The notes beneath the pieces are model-generated. The model did no database searches. It was not told where the DNA came from and saw nothing but the letters and a program-made list of their open reading frames with translations. The position numbers were made by a program, and so were the translations under genes. From assembly GCA_963932465.1 (NCBI GenBank), contig OZ010791.1, forward strand, positions 154,735,915 through 154,799,914: a DNA stretch of 64,000 bases, given 5' to 3'. Source of the stretch: Maratus speciosus (Eukaryota > Arthropoda > Arachnida > Araneae > Salticidae). Below, in pieces: positions 33,966 to 42,816 of this stretch (its first letter is position 1; each line of letters opens with the position of its first letter).

Positions 33966-34685
33966 TGTAAGAACTTTACTAATTACCCCTAAAGACTATT
34001 TATTCACGAACTATTAATTCGGGAGAAGATCCCCCTAGGGTCTTCTGAACTTTCCCACGCTAAGAGGAATCTCATAAACTCATAGTTCATCTCTGAACAA
34101 AGGTATGGTGCCGTCAAGTCTGCAAATATGAATGGAACTGGCAGTACAATTTCGTTCCGGCGCTAACGTAACATTCCATTGAATTGCACAGCGAGCAGGT
34201 GTTTCCGCCGTCCAGTAAGTGAGCGGTGGCAACGGCTGAGGGGGAGAAAAGACGATTTCTCCTAGGACGGCGAGCTTCAGCCTTCGATAAATAGGCGGTG
34301 GCATCGGCTAAGAGGGAAAAAGCTAGTTTTCCCTAGGACCGGGAGTTTCAGCCTTGGAGAGAAGCGAGGTGGCAACGCGGAGAAGCAGTTAGGAAGCGAG
34401 AGAGCGAGGACGCGGGCGAAGAGGTCTTGCTGGAGCTAGTGGTGAATGAGCGAAGCGAGGAGATGAGATAGATGGTCATCCGACCAGTCTTTTCTCCGAT
34501 TGAAGCACTATATCTGTGGAAGCAGCCCGTTGATGGAACTTTTTATCCTGTAAAATTGACGCGAACCAAAACCAATATTGTTTAACTTGTAAATATTAAT
34601 ATTTAATCGAGACTAAATAAAGGACTTAGATTTTGATAACTTACGCTACCATAGACTCTTGTCCAGTGATATCTAAGTCCCTACA
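33966..34685 (+). repeat. 3' LTR of LTR retrotransposon 2
   Basis: A 720-bp copy of the 5' LTR, followed by the target duplication GAGC (34686-34689). Only one base difference from the 5' LTR was noticed. Confidence 0.9.
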
Positions 34686-34801
34686 GAGCTTTTATTCTTT
34701 GAAAAGATGGAAAGAGCATGAAAAGATGGTTTAGTAGGGCAACAATTTGGTTTCATGTAAATAATAAAAAGAAAGTATTGTTTAGAAAGGATGCAAGATT
34801 T

Positions 34802-35833
34802 TTAATATGGCATGTGGTCTCCTCGAACAGCTAAGACAGCAGCACACCTGTTTCCCATGGATGCAATGAGGTTATCGATAAGACTTTGGAGAATACTGTT
34901 CCACTGCTCAAGAATTGCAATCTCAAAGTCCCAGACGATAAAAGGAGGCCTTGGTCTCGCAGCAATGCATCGTCTGAGTACGTCCCAAACATGCTTGATC
35001 GGATTTAGGTCAGGAGAGCATGTTGGTCATTCCATACGCTGTATTGTTTTAGCTTCAAGCATGTTTTCCACAAAACGAACTGTATGAGGTCTGGCATTAT
35101 CATGCATTGAAAAAAAGAAATCACTAATTGCTGCAACATAAAATACGACATGAGGTCTCAGTATCTCCTCTGTATAACTTCTGACCGTCAAAGTGCTATT
35201 CCGAAGGATATGCAGGCCCGTACGTCCACGTATGCTGATTCCAGTCCATAGCATTAACCCACCTCGTCTGTAATGTGATATTTCACGAACGAATGTGGGA
35301 TTATTTTGAGTGCCACTTTTTCTCCATGCCAAAAACACATCAGATGTCACATCCAGACTGAATCGGGACTCGTCTGTAAACAAAATTTGACTCCAACAAC
35401 GTTGCCTCTAAACTCGATGTTCAGTTGCCCACCTTCTTTGGGCCGCACAGTTGCCTGAGATCAACGGAATACAGACCATTGGCTTACGTGCATAGAGACC
35501 ACCCTGATGAAGCCTATTTTGGACTGTTTGGCTGGACACCTTCGTCCTGTGGCCAAGAAAAACTGTGTTTTCAGCAGAGTAGCATTGCCCGTTCCGTCTC
35601 GAAGAGCTGTTAATAGGATATATCGGTCATCAGTTTCTATGGAAGCACATGGCCGACCTTGCCCTTCTCGATGTCTACCACTCCATATGTCTTGGAATCA
35701 ATTCCACAGCCTTGCATTGGAACTTCTTGCGACCCCAACAGCGACCCGCTACACTTCGTTGTGCTTCCCCAGATTCAACTGTCCCGATAACACGCCAAGC
35801 CATGGATTTCGTTAATTCACACTGTTGTGACAT
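34802..35833 (-). pseudogene. Tc1-family transposase pseudogene
   Basis: Reading down from ATG at 35831-35833, the N-terminal helix-turn-helix region is recognisable but frameshifted. The catalytic domain is open for 118 codons at 35027-35383, with F-T-D-E-S-R-F (first Asp), G-I-S-x-x-G-R-T and M-H-D-N-A-R-P-H (second Asp). After a further break the block S-P-D-L-N-P-I-K-H-V-W-D is visible near 35000. The third catalytic residue, normally Glu in N-P-I-E-H, is Lys here. Together with stops and frameshifts this makes the enzyme dead. Plus-strand frames at 34812-35087 and 35425-35900 are shadows. Confidence 0.85.
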
Positions 35834-36105
35834 TTTTAAGTCACCTTTTCTCAAAACACAGGCTGAGCAATTGAATTTTACAACTGAGACAGTGAAATAG
35901 ACGTTTCTGCAAAATCCCGATTTCTACACTTATCTCCCTTATCTACTTTTTGACGTCATAATCTTTAATTTGCATGAGAAGTTTTTTTATCTGTCTTCAA
36001 ATACGCTTTAAATTGTGGATGTTTCATTTTAAGTTACTTATCGGTGTAAATATTTGCGTAATTTTGTTAAAACCATGTGCTCCCCTAATTGTTTTGAGCA
36101 GTGTA

Positions 36106-36949
36106 GGTTAAATCTGATCTAGATACCGTGACTCTACATGTACTAGACCGGATAAAAAATCTGTCTTTCTGTGGTCTCGAGTTTACCTACGATATACCTT
36201 CACTCGCTTACCTTTAATAAAAGTCACGTATATTCTATTGTATTTGTCTGAATCTCTTTCCTCTGACCAGGGTTATTATGATGCGCAATCGACTCGTTCG
36301 TCTGGATAAATTTTTTGATTCAAAATTAAAAGTTTTCCAGTTTTATAACCCACTCTTTAAAGGACCTCGCAGAAACTGCGTTTTCTTTGTTACAGAGGGT
36401 AACGACTATAAAATTAGTGAGACAATGGGGGTGAGTAGCGGAGAGTGTTCAAAGGGATACAACTCCCCTGATATAATGAAATGTTTTCACAGAAAATAAC
36501 CAGACCCGGAGTATCAGCTCATGTAATCGTATTTCGCGTAAAAATTCGTAACATTTACATCTCCTAAAATTACTTCGAAAGAAATGTAACTGTACGTAGG
36601 AAGTTCCAAATAAAAATGTGCCTTGGAGAGCGGACGTTGAAGCGATCACTAATTTCCAGATTTATACCTTACAAACAAAATTAATGTTTACAATAAGCAC
36701 TGGTTTGTATGGAGAGTTATTTTTCAGAGTTGACTTATCAAACATAGAAGACAAAAAATGACAGTCTTTGGAGCAGCTTATGTGATTATAAAGTTATCTT
36801 CATTTGGATGGGGAAGGTCTCATGAATTCTCCTCTTTCTTTTCAACGACCCTGAAAAATAAGTATAGCGTGAACACAAAATAATTAAAAGACTAGCGAAA
36901 AATAGCATCAAATGAGATATTTTAAATGAATATAATTCATTTAAAGTTA
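36106..36949. other. AT-rich non-coding stretch with old repeat
   Basis: No gene. The portion 36660-36860 resembles 21545-21710 (TGGA-AGCT-ATGTGA, TTTG-ATGGGGA blocks), part of the old dispersed repeat. The 73-codon frame at 36278-36499 has no recognised family. Confidence 0.4.
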
Positions 36950-37425
36950 TTAAAACTTTATCTACTGACGGTACTTATAAGTACCATTAAAATAACTTGT
37001 TATAGAATTCATTTAACATATCGATTAGTTGTAATACGATTACAACTAATTAATAACAATCGATTAGTTGTATAGTTTAGAAGGAGTTATAGATACATTA
37101 CTTTATCTTGTTCCAAAAGCATTATTGGTTACACAAAACTAAAATATTTTTAAAAGGATGATTTCTTATGCCTTTGCATCTTTTCACCTTTTTTGGTGTT
37201 GGAGGGGGCGAATTTTTCAATACGGAAATATTTCTATATTTCTATTGCAAGAACATGTATTTGTACATTTCCTAAATCTACAAAATACTAAGAAAATTAC
37301 TGAAAATAAAAGATTTGAGTGGGGTTATAAATATTGAACAAAATCCTTATAATTAAAGGTACACATATATTAGGACAGACTATAAATACAATCAATTACA
37401 ATAAACCCAACTGGAGTGAAAAATT

Positions 37426-37497
37426 AGCCGGGGCCAGGAATCGAACCTGGGTCGACAGCGTAACGCGCTGTTGCTCTACCGTTAAGCTACCCCTGGC
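37426..37497 (-). tRNA. tRNA-like sequence, anticodon position GTT, copy 1
   Basis: It folds by eye into D, anticodon and T arms. The D arm is within TAGCTTAACGGTAGAGC, the anticodon stem is ACAGC/GCTGT and the T arm is CCAGG-TTCGATT-CCTGG. The 7-base anticodon loop GCGTTAC puts GTT (Asn) at the anticodon, but base 33 is C, not the near-invariant T. The acceptor stem pairs GCC.GGGG with CCCCGGC only if one A bulges. More likely a repeat-borne pseudo-tRNA than a working gene. Confidence 0.35.
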
Positions 37498-37743
37498 CGA
37501 TGTCCTAGCCCGGAAATTTCTCACTAATAAACCAAGTTGGGGAACGTCACCGTCCATCTATCAGATAGCACTGGATGACGTGACAACGATGAATAAAAAT
37601 TTCTTTTTTCCATCGATCCACAATATATATTTAAGCACATAAATTAACGTCTGATTTCCATTTTTATTTATTAAAGGTACACATATATTAAGACAGACTA
37701 TAAATACAATTAATTACAATAAACCCAACTGGAGTGAAAAATT

Positions 37744-37815
37744 AGCCGGGGCCAGGAATCGAACCTGGGTCGACAGCGTAACGTGCTGTTGCTCTGCCGT
37801 TAAGCTACCCCTGGC
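37744..37815 (-). tRNA. tRNA-like sequence, copy 2
   Basis: Second tandem copy; the anticodon loop is ACGTTAC and the D arm has one change (GGCAGAGC). It shares the bulged acceptor stem and C33 defect of copy 1. Confidence 0.35.
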
Positions 37816-38061
37816 CGATGTCCTAGCCCGGAAATTTCTCACTAATAAACCAAGTTGGGGAACGTCACCGTCCATCTATCAGATAGCACTGGATGACGTG
37901 ACAACGATGAATAAAAATTTCTTTTTTCCATCGATCCATAATATATATTTAAGCACATAAATTAACGTCTGAATTCCATTTTTATTTATTAAAGGTACAC
38001 ATATATTAAGACAGACTATAAATACAATTAATTACAATAAACCCAACTGGAGTGAAAAATT

Positions 38062-38133
38062 AGCCGGGGCCAGGAATCGAACCTGGGTCGACAGCGTAAC
38101 GTGCTGTTGCTCTACCGTTAAGCTACCCCTGGC
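38062..38133 (-). tRNA. tRNA-like sequence, copy 3
   Basis: Third copy, left arm of the palindrome. Loop ACGTTAC, otherwise as copy 1. Confidence 0.35.
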
Positions 38134-38185
38134 CGATGTTCCCCAACTTGGTTTATTAGTGAGAAATTTCCGGGCTAGGACATCG

Positions 38186-38257
38186 GCCAGGGGTAGCTTA
38201 ACGGTAGAGCAACAGCACGTTACGCTGTCGACCCAGGTTCGATTCCTGGCCCCGGCT
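38186..38257 (+). tRNA. tRNA-like sequence, inverted copy 4
   Basis: Inverted copy facing copy 3, about 50 bases away. The sequence appears identical to copy 3 over the tRNA-like part. Confidence 0.35.
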
Positions 38258-38439
38258 AATTTTTCACTCCAGTTGGGTTTATTGTAATTAATTGTATTTA
38301 TAATCTGTCTTAATATATGTGTACCTTTAATAAATAAAAATGGAATTCAGACGTTAATTTGTGTGCTTAAAATCCTTATAAATTCAAATTTAATTAATCA
38401 TTCTAAATCCTTCAATCCTTCTAAAATCCTTATAAAATT

Positions 38440-38681
38440 GCCCCACCGGTGGCCGAGAGTTTCTGCTCTCGAAGCTGGTAGACGGGAGGTGCTGGGTTCG
38501 ATCCCAATCGCGCCCGTCGGCCTAATCGTTTGGAGTTTTCGTGGTTTTCTTCGAGCCGTGGATCTTCCATGCGTTAATACGGACTAGGTTCCCTTAGAAA
38601 GACCCCCACGGAGGGCACTCCCCCCGGGCCTATATCCCTCGTGTAGATAATTGGCCGTCAAAAATCAACCCATCAACCCAA
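38440..38681 (+). mobile_element. tRNA-derived SINE, full-length copy 1
   Basis: A 242-bp element with a tRNA-like head (GGTGGCCGAGAG box-A-like and GGTTCGATCCC box-B-like), a body with GTGGTTTTCTTCGAGCC, TTAGAAAGACCCCCACGG and CCTATATCCCTCG blocks, and a tail ATCAACCCATCAACCCAA. A 12-bp target duplication CCTTATAAAATT lies at 38428-38439 and 38682-38693. Related copies: 46648-46888 (full length), 51668-51808 and 54258-54400 (5'-truncated). Confidence 0.85.
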
Positions 38682-38693
38682 CCTTATAAAATT

Positions 38694-39363
38694 TATTAAA
38701 TGATTATGTAAATCTTCTAATGTAGTTTAAACAATTCACTAAAAATGCTTAAGAAGATAAAATTTTCATGAATTCATAATTCAGTACAAAAAGGATTTAT
38801 CAAAATCTGTATTTTAAAAGTTAAAACATTGCTACACAGGAAAAAAAGAATCTGTGCAACATCTGTTTTTTTTTAACATTAAATAAATTAAATAGCCACA
38901 GAAAAATCTACAAAAAATGTTTTGTTGGTAGGTTTAAGTTACGAAGCAAAGTGACCAAGGTAAATATATGCATATACATATTTTAATTTATTTAAAAAGG
39001 TAAATACATTTCATCTATACTTTGGTTCACCTAACATTTAATAAATGTTCACTTAGATTGTGGAAAATTTTCATAATCGAAGTGTTCCATACTTCAGTAA
39101 CGGCGATTTTTCAACAGATGAAAGAATGCCATCCACACAGTCGCTAAAAAATTTAATAACTTTTAGGTTTTGAGTTTTTTTTTTACATACCGAATTCGTA
39201 AATAACATTCTGTAACATAATCATAAGAAAAATACATTTACAACTAATAAACGATTAATTGGGTTTCATTCTGGGGGCATCTTTCGCATGGTAAAGAAAA
39301 AAAAAGTTTCTGTATTACTGTTTATTTTGTTAGAGTCTTATTATATGATAATTTCTTTTAGTA
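38694..39363. other. AT-rich non-coding stretch
   Basis: No gene or recognisable element. Confidence 0.4.
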
Positions 39364-40313
39364 GAGGAGAAGGTCCAAATACCGGCTACGACTTTTGTTT
39401 TCAGTCTAGATCCTACAATTTTCAAAATTAGTAATGGGAAAAGAGACAGCAGGGTACCTTGACATGTTTTACACCTGTTTAGCGAAAGAGAAATAAGTTT
39501 AAAAGGCGTTTTCTGTTTATAAAAAGCAAAATTCCGAGAGTCTGCAAATTTTGAGTTTTGAAAATGGGGTCTGAATACCGGTTATCCAAACTTTTTCCAA
39601 AAGAATCACAGAAATTGCGCTAATGTCAATTATTAAGCGATAAGAACATTGTTTTAATAAATTTTATTGATTAATAACATTTCTTCTGTAAAGAAAAAAT
39701 ATGTACTTTTAATAAAAAAGCATTTGGTCAAATTTAGAAAAATCTTAACGACTATCTCTGACAGTCTTCGTGTAAAACAAAAAAAAAGCTTGCTGCTTGA
39801 AATGATAATTACTTTATCGGAAAAAATCACAAACATAATAATCACTCTCTGCGTCAGTGCAGTTGCTATGGGCCCACATATCGCATTGTTAACATTGAAC
39901 CCAGAGTCCACTCCCCCATTCTTGTTCGCAGAGAATGCACCCTCGCAGAAGACGTAAATTGCATATTCTTCCTCTGTTGGATATCTTAGTTTTTCACTTT
40001 TCAAAAATCCAATTTCTGCCGCTTTCGCCTATTTTTTCTTAAGTTGTCCTTCGTCGTTTTTCTTCTTCCTCTTCACATTTATTGCAGGCAATTTTGGAGT
40101 GTCCAACAGCGATTTTTTGTGAAGTGATCCGGTAACCAGTGTCGCTCCTGAAGACTTGCGGCACGATTGCTTTTTTCATATTGCAAAATGGGACTGAAAC
40201 TATTTCTTAAGGACGTGAATCATTAAATTAATTTATTTTCCTCCCCTTCAAGCATAGCAAAACCAGAGAGGTCATACCAATCTAGCTAGCCGGTATTCGG
40301 ACCACTGCTATGT
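39364..40313 (-). mobile_element. Pogo-like element remnant
   Basis: The left end has AAGGTCCAAATACCGGCTA. The right end, read inward on the minus strand, has CAGTGGTCCGAATACCGGCT. These inverted ends resemble pogo termini. The interior carries a degraded transposase C-terminus. An extra inverted copy of the left-end word AGAGGAGAAGGTCCA lies at 40634-40651, so the outer boundary on the right is uncertain. Confidence 0.55.
39654..40200 (-). pseudogene. Pogo-type transposase C-terminal relic
   Basis: In a frame other than the longest one, the minus strand reads L-W-V-Q-C-stop-Q-C-D-M-W-A-H-S-N-C followed by Y-Y-V-C-D-F, with a C-I-L-C just upstream (about 39830-39930). This is the cysteine/histidine-rich zinc-binding tail found at the end of many pogo/DDE_1 transposases. 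A Lys/Arg-rich stretch precedes it (about 40020-40110). Stops and frameshifts break it, and the catalytic domain is absent. The 116-codon frame at 39654-40004 and its opposite-strand partner are partly shadows of this relic. Confidence 0.6.
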
Positions 40314-41992
40314 TTAAGTTAAAAACGGTATTACTTATTTATATAGTAAAATAGCAATAACATGCGTGCGGCTATTGAAAGCTAAATATGTCTAGAAAAT
40401 AATTTAATCATCAATTCAAAGCAATTTATTATCAGTATTTAAAAAAAAAAAATGAGAAACACATATCTGAAAAACTTTACGTCGTTTTTACACTTTTGCA
40501 TTTGATGTTTGTAAATGAGACAGACTTCAGCGACGTACTTCTCATAACTTTCTTCTCTCAATTAAAGTTATAAACTCTGCCTGTCGCCGCTTGGCTGCGC
40601 TGAGCTCAGTTCTCGGAACACTTAGTAGCAGGTATATGGACCTTCTCCTCTGTATTTCTACTAATTCCTGTCATAAAAAGGAATTTCTTCTAAGTTTACC
40701 TTTCCCGAATAAGATTTACTCAAAAAAGAAATCTTATATAATTTTTAAATTTTTTTTTTCAATTGATGTATTTCTAAATAACGCAAAAAACCTTTCGTTT
40801 ACAACCATAAATAATAAAGAAGCTGCAGCATTTTTTTAAATAATTTTTTACAAAAGATGCCGAAATTGTTTTTCAAACATAATATAAAATGTCAAGATGA
40901 AAAATAGTCATACCGTGAAGTTTCTTGGAAGAATTGCATCACTCATTGTTCAGAGTTAATTATTCTGTTCGCGTTAAAGTATTAACCATAAATCGTGCGA
41001 ACAACTAACGGTTTTAGCTATGTTTAGAATTTTTAAGAAAGAGATGAGTTGTAACATCATCTATCAAGTCTCTTTTAGTTCTCGTGCAGCATTACTGGAT
41101 TGAAAGGTTAAAAAATATTATATAATATTAATTATTATTTTTTCCTGATATTTCTGTATCCATTAATTTTAGTATTTGCCATAAACATAGAAGATTTTCT
41201 AAACATTTCACCTAAAATACCTTTAATCTATTTCATTCAATGTAATTTATTTTATCATATTAACTTTTAAAACTTTGACACAAACTATAAATCATTTTTT
41301 GATAAAAAAAAAAAAATGCTTTATAAAATAAATCTTCTGAAATCTTTGAAATTAATAAAGGTATTCCTATTTTATTTATATTCCTTTATTCCTTTTATGG
41401 CCATTAATTTATAATTTGCATTGTTGAAAATTGTATAAATATTTAACCGAAAATTACATCTAATTTAGATAGATGTAGAAGCAGATATTTTGAATGAAAT
41501 TATAGCTTATTTTATTTTATCACATCCCCTTTCAAAACGATCAAATAAAATATAAATCGTTTTTAAAAGGAGTAATTTTATCAAATAAATCTTTTGGAAT
41601 TAATGGATGCATTCAGTTTTTATTTTAGGGATTTTAGAGTTCTCTTTTAAAACAAAAAGTTTTATTTCAGTCATTTTATTAAATACCAACAAATTAATGT
41701 TCTACGGAAACGAAATAAAAAGATAAATAAAATGTCTTGTAAGTAAATATTAATCACTTGTGCTAATACATTATGATCTACTGTAGATTTTTACATGTAA
41801 TTTTTTTTTCAGTTACTACGATAATTATTAAAGGATATGCATAAAAAAATACTCACCCGTGAGAAATTTAATTCGTTAGAGGTAATTAATTATAGTCGTA
41901 CTTTAAAGTATCGTCAGTACACTATGCCTAAAATATTCTTCTAACAGAAAACCCACAGGTTATTTTAAATAAAATTTAAACTCTTAAAAATG
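40314..41992. repeat. AT-rich region including the old dispersed repeat (40860-41830)
   Basis: From about 40880 the sequence follows 22015-22720 with many changes (TCAAGATGAA, GTTAATTATTCTGTTCGCGTTAA, AAATCGTGCGA). No coding sequence is seen. The 82-codon frame at 40591-40839 lacks features. Confidence 0.45.
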
Positions 41993-42273
41993 CTAAATAA
42001 CCAAAAGACACTCGCAAGTTAACAACAAAAAAATATTAAATTGACATAGTTTTATTTTACACATGAAACATGAGAAAATATTCAAATTTGATGGCATTAA
42101 AAAAACTGTTTTTTTAGGTTTCGATCGTGTTAGAAGTCCTTTAGTTATGCAACGCCTGTATTCCAGGGACAACATGTTCTCTCGCATCTCCACATATGCA
42201 ATATATGAATTTACATATGCCATTTCTAGCATAACAAAAACGAGCCGGTGCCACAACTTTTTCGATTTCCTAT
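41993..42273 (-). pseudogene. piggyBac transposase C-terminal fragment
   Basis: The minus strand encodes W-H-R-L-V-F-V-M-L-E-M-A-Y-V-N-S-Y-I-A-Y ... L-S-L-E-Y-R-R-C-I-T-K-G-L-L. This matches the conserved end of the piggyBac (DDE_Tnp_1_7) domain, where W-x-x-x-x-F-x-x-L-(D/E)-x-A-x-x-N-(A/S)-Y precedes L-x-x-x-E-F-R-x-x-L-x-x-x-L. The preceding TTTTTATAG just before the G-N-R-K codons looks like a 3' splice site. The catalytic Asp residues lie upstream and are not present; the terminal Cys-rich domain is not evident. Non-functional fragment. Confidence 0.7.
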
Positions 42274-42415
42274 AAAAATAACAATGAAACAGAAAAGAAA
42301 TACCAGGGCAATCATTACTTCACTACATTTTAATAATTATATTAGGAAGCAGATGAAAAGATGGATAACTACACAGATGAAAAGAAAACAAAATGTTTTC
42401 CCCCAACATCCAGTG

Positions 42416-42812
42416 TACTGGCGGTACTTATAAGTACCACCTAGTAATACAACTGTTAAATCAAATACATACACCGTTCACCTGCAATAGCTAAGTCAGA
42501 TCGTATTCTAAGATCATAATGAACACATTAAAAAAATCCAACACTTATCTTATATCCTTTACTGCATTTGCAACAATAAAAAAACGAGCGTGACAGTCTG
42601 TACGAAATGTCGGCAAAAACACATCGACCGTTTGAAAGATAGCTTCCTTCCTCGCTAAAATAACAAACCTAGAACTACTGCAGCCATGTATCCTGAAAAA
42701 GTGGAGTTAAAAGAGTGTTTTTGCAAAGTACCATTAGAATATTACTAATATTCACTATGGGATGAAAGTTTAAAGTGAGTGGTACTTATAAGTACCGCCA
42801 GTAGATAAAGGG
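42416..42812. mobile_element. Palindrome-ended piggyBac-type MITE or element end
   Basis: The ends share ACTGGCGGTACTTATAAGTACC in inverted orientation, about 400 bp apart. The right end continues to TTAA (42813-42816); the left one lacks the outer TTAACCCTTTAT part. It may be a MITE truncated on the left, or an internal repeat of the larger element starting at 36950. Confidence 0.5.
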
Positions 42813-42816
42813 TTAA

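Larger units (their letters stand above)
29096..34685 (+). mobile_element. LTR retrotransposon 2, very young, gag-only
   Basis: Two 720-bp LTRs, almost identical by eye, bracket a 4.15-kb interior, with a 4-bp target duplication GAGC (29092-29095 and 34686-34689). A TGG-starting primer-binding site and a purine tract are in the correct places. The interior encodes one 920-codon Gag-like frame and no reverse transcriptase or integrase. It inserted into a Tc1 relic. Near-identity of the LTRs implies recent insertion, probably using proteins from a full-length relative. Confidence 0.9.
28955..36103 (-). mobile_element. Tc1 element split by LTR retrotransposon 2
   Basis: The left end CACTGCTAAAAAAAATTAGG and right end (complement CACTGCTCAAAACAATTAGG) are inverted repeats next to TA (28953-28954 and 36104-36105). 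After removing the 5.6-kb LTR element and one GAGC duplication, about 1.55 kb remains, a normal Tc1 length. The transposase lies on the minus strand in the right part and is defective. An additional CACGGTATCTA word occurs outside each end in inverted orientation, so the true termini could extend slightly further. Confidence 0.8.
37353..38345. repeat. 318-bp tandem repeats with an inverted copy, each carrying a tRNA-like sequence
   Basis: Units start at 37353, 37671 and 37989, a period of exactly 318 bp, with very few differences. The third unit is cut just after its tRNA-like part, and an inverted copy follows (about 38135-38345), giving a large palindrome. Each unit holds a tRNA-like head (GGTTCGATTCC box B) and a non-tRNA tail. 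This looks like a tRNA-derived element amplified locally. The frame at 37334-37642 is not a gene. Confidence 0.8.
36950..42816 (-). mobile_element. Possible piggyBac element with nested insertions
   Basis: The left end (36950-36985) and right end (42781-42816) are inverted copies of a 36-bp terminus starting TTAA, containing CTTTATCTACTG and the palindrome GGTACTTATAAGTACC. A third copy of the palindrome with ACTGGCG lies at 42416-42438. A piggyBac transposase C-terminus sits at 41993-42273 on the minus strand, so the termini and the enzyme relic fit. The intervening DNA holds tRNA-like repeats, a SINE and a pogo relic. Whether the two outer ends belong to one insertion is uncertain. Confidence 0.45.

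Noticed and set aside
36278..36499. Possible small gene
   Set aside because: 73 codons, no domain and no supporting signals; not distinguishable from chance.
40591..40839. 82-codon plus-strand frame
   Set aside because: Phe/Ser/Lys-rich with no recognised motif; it overlaps an apparent element end.
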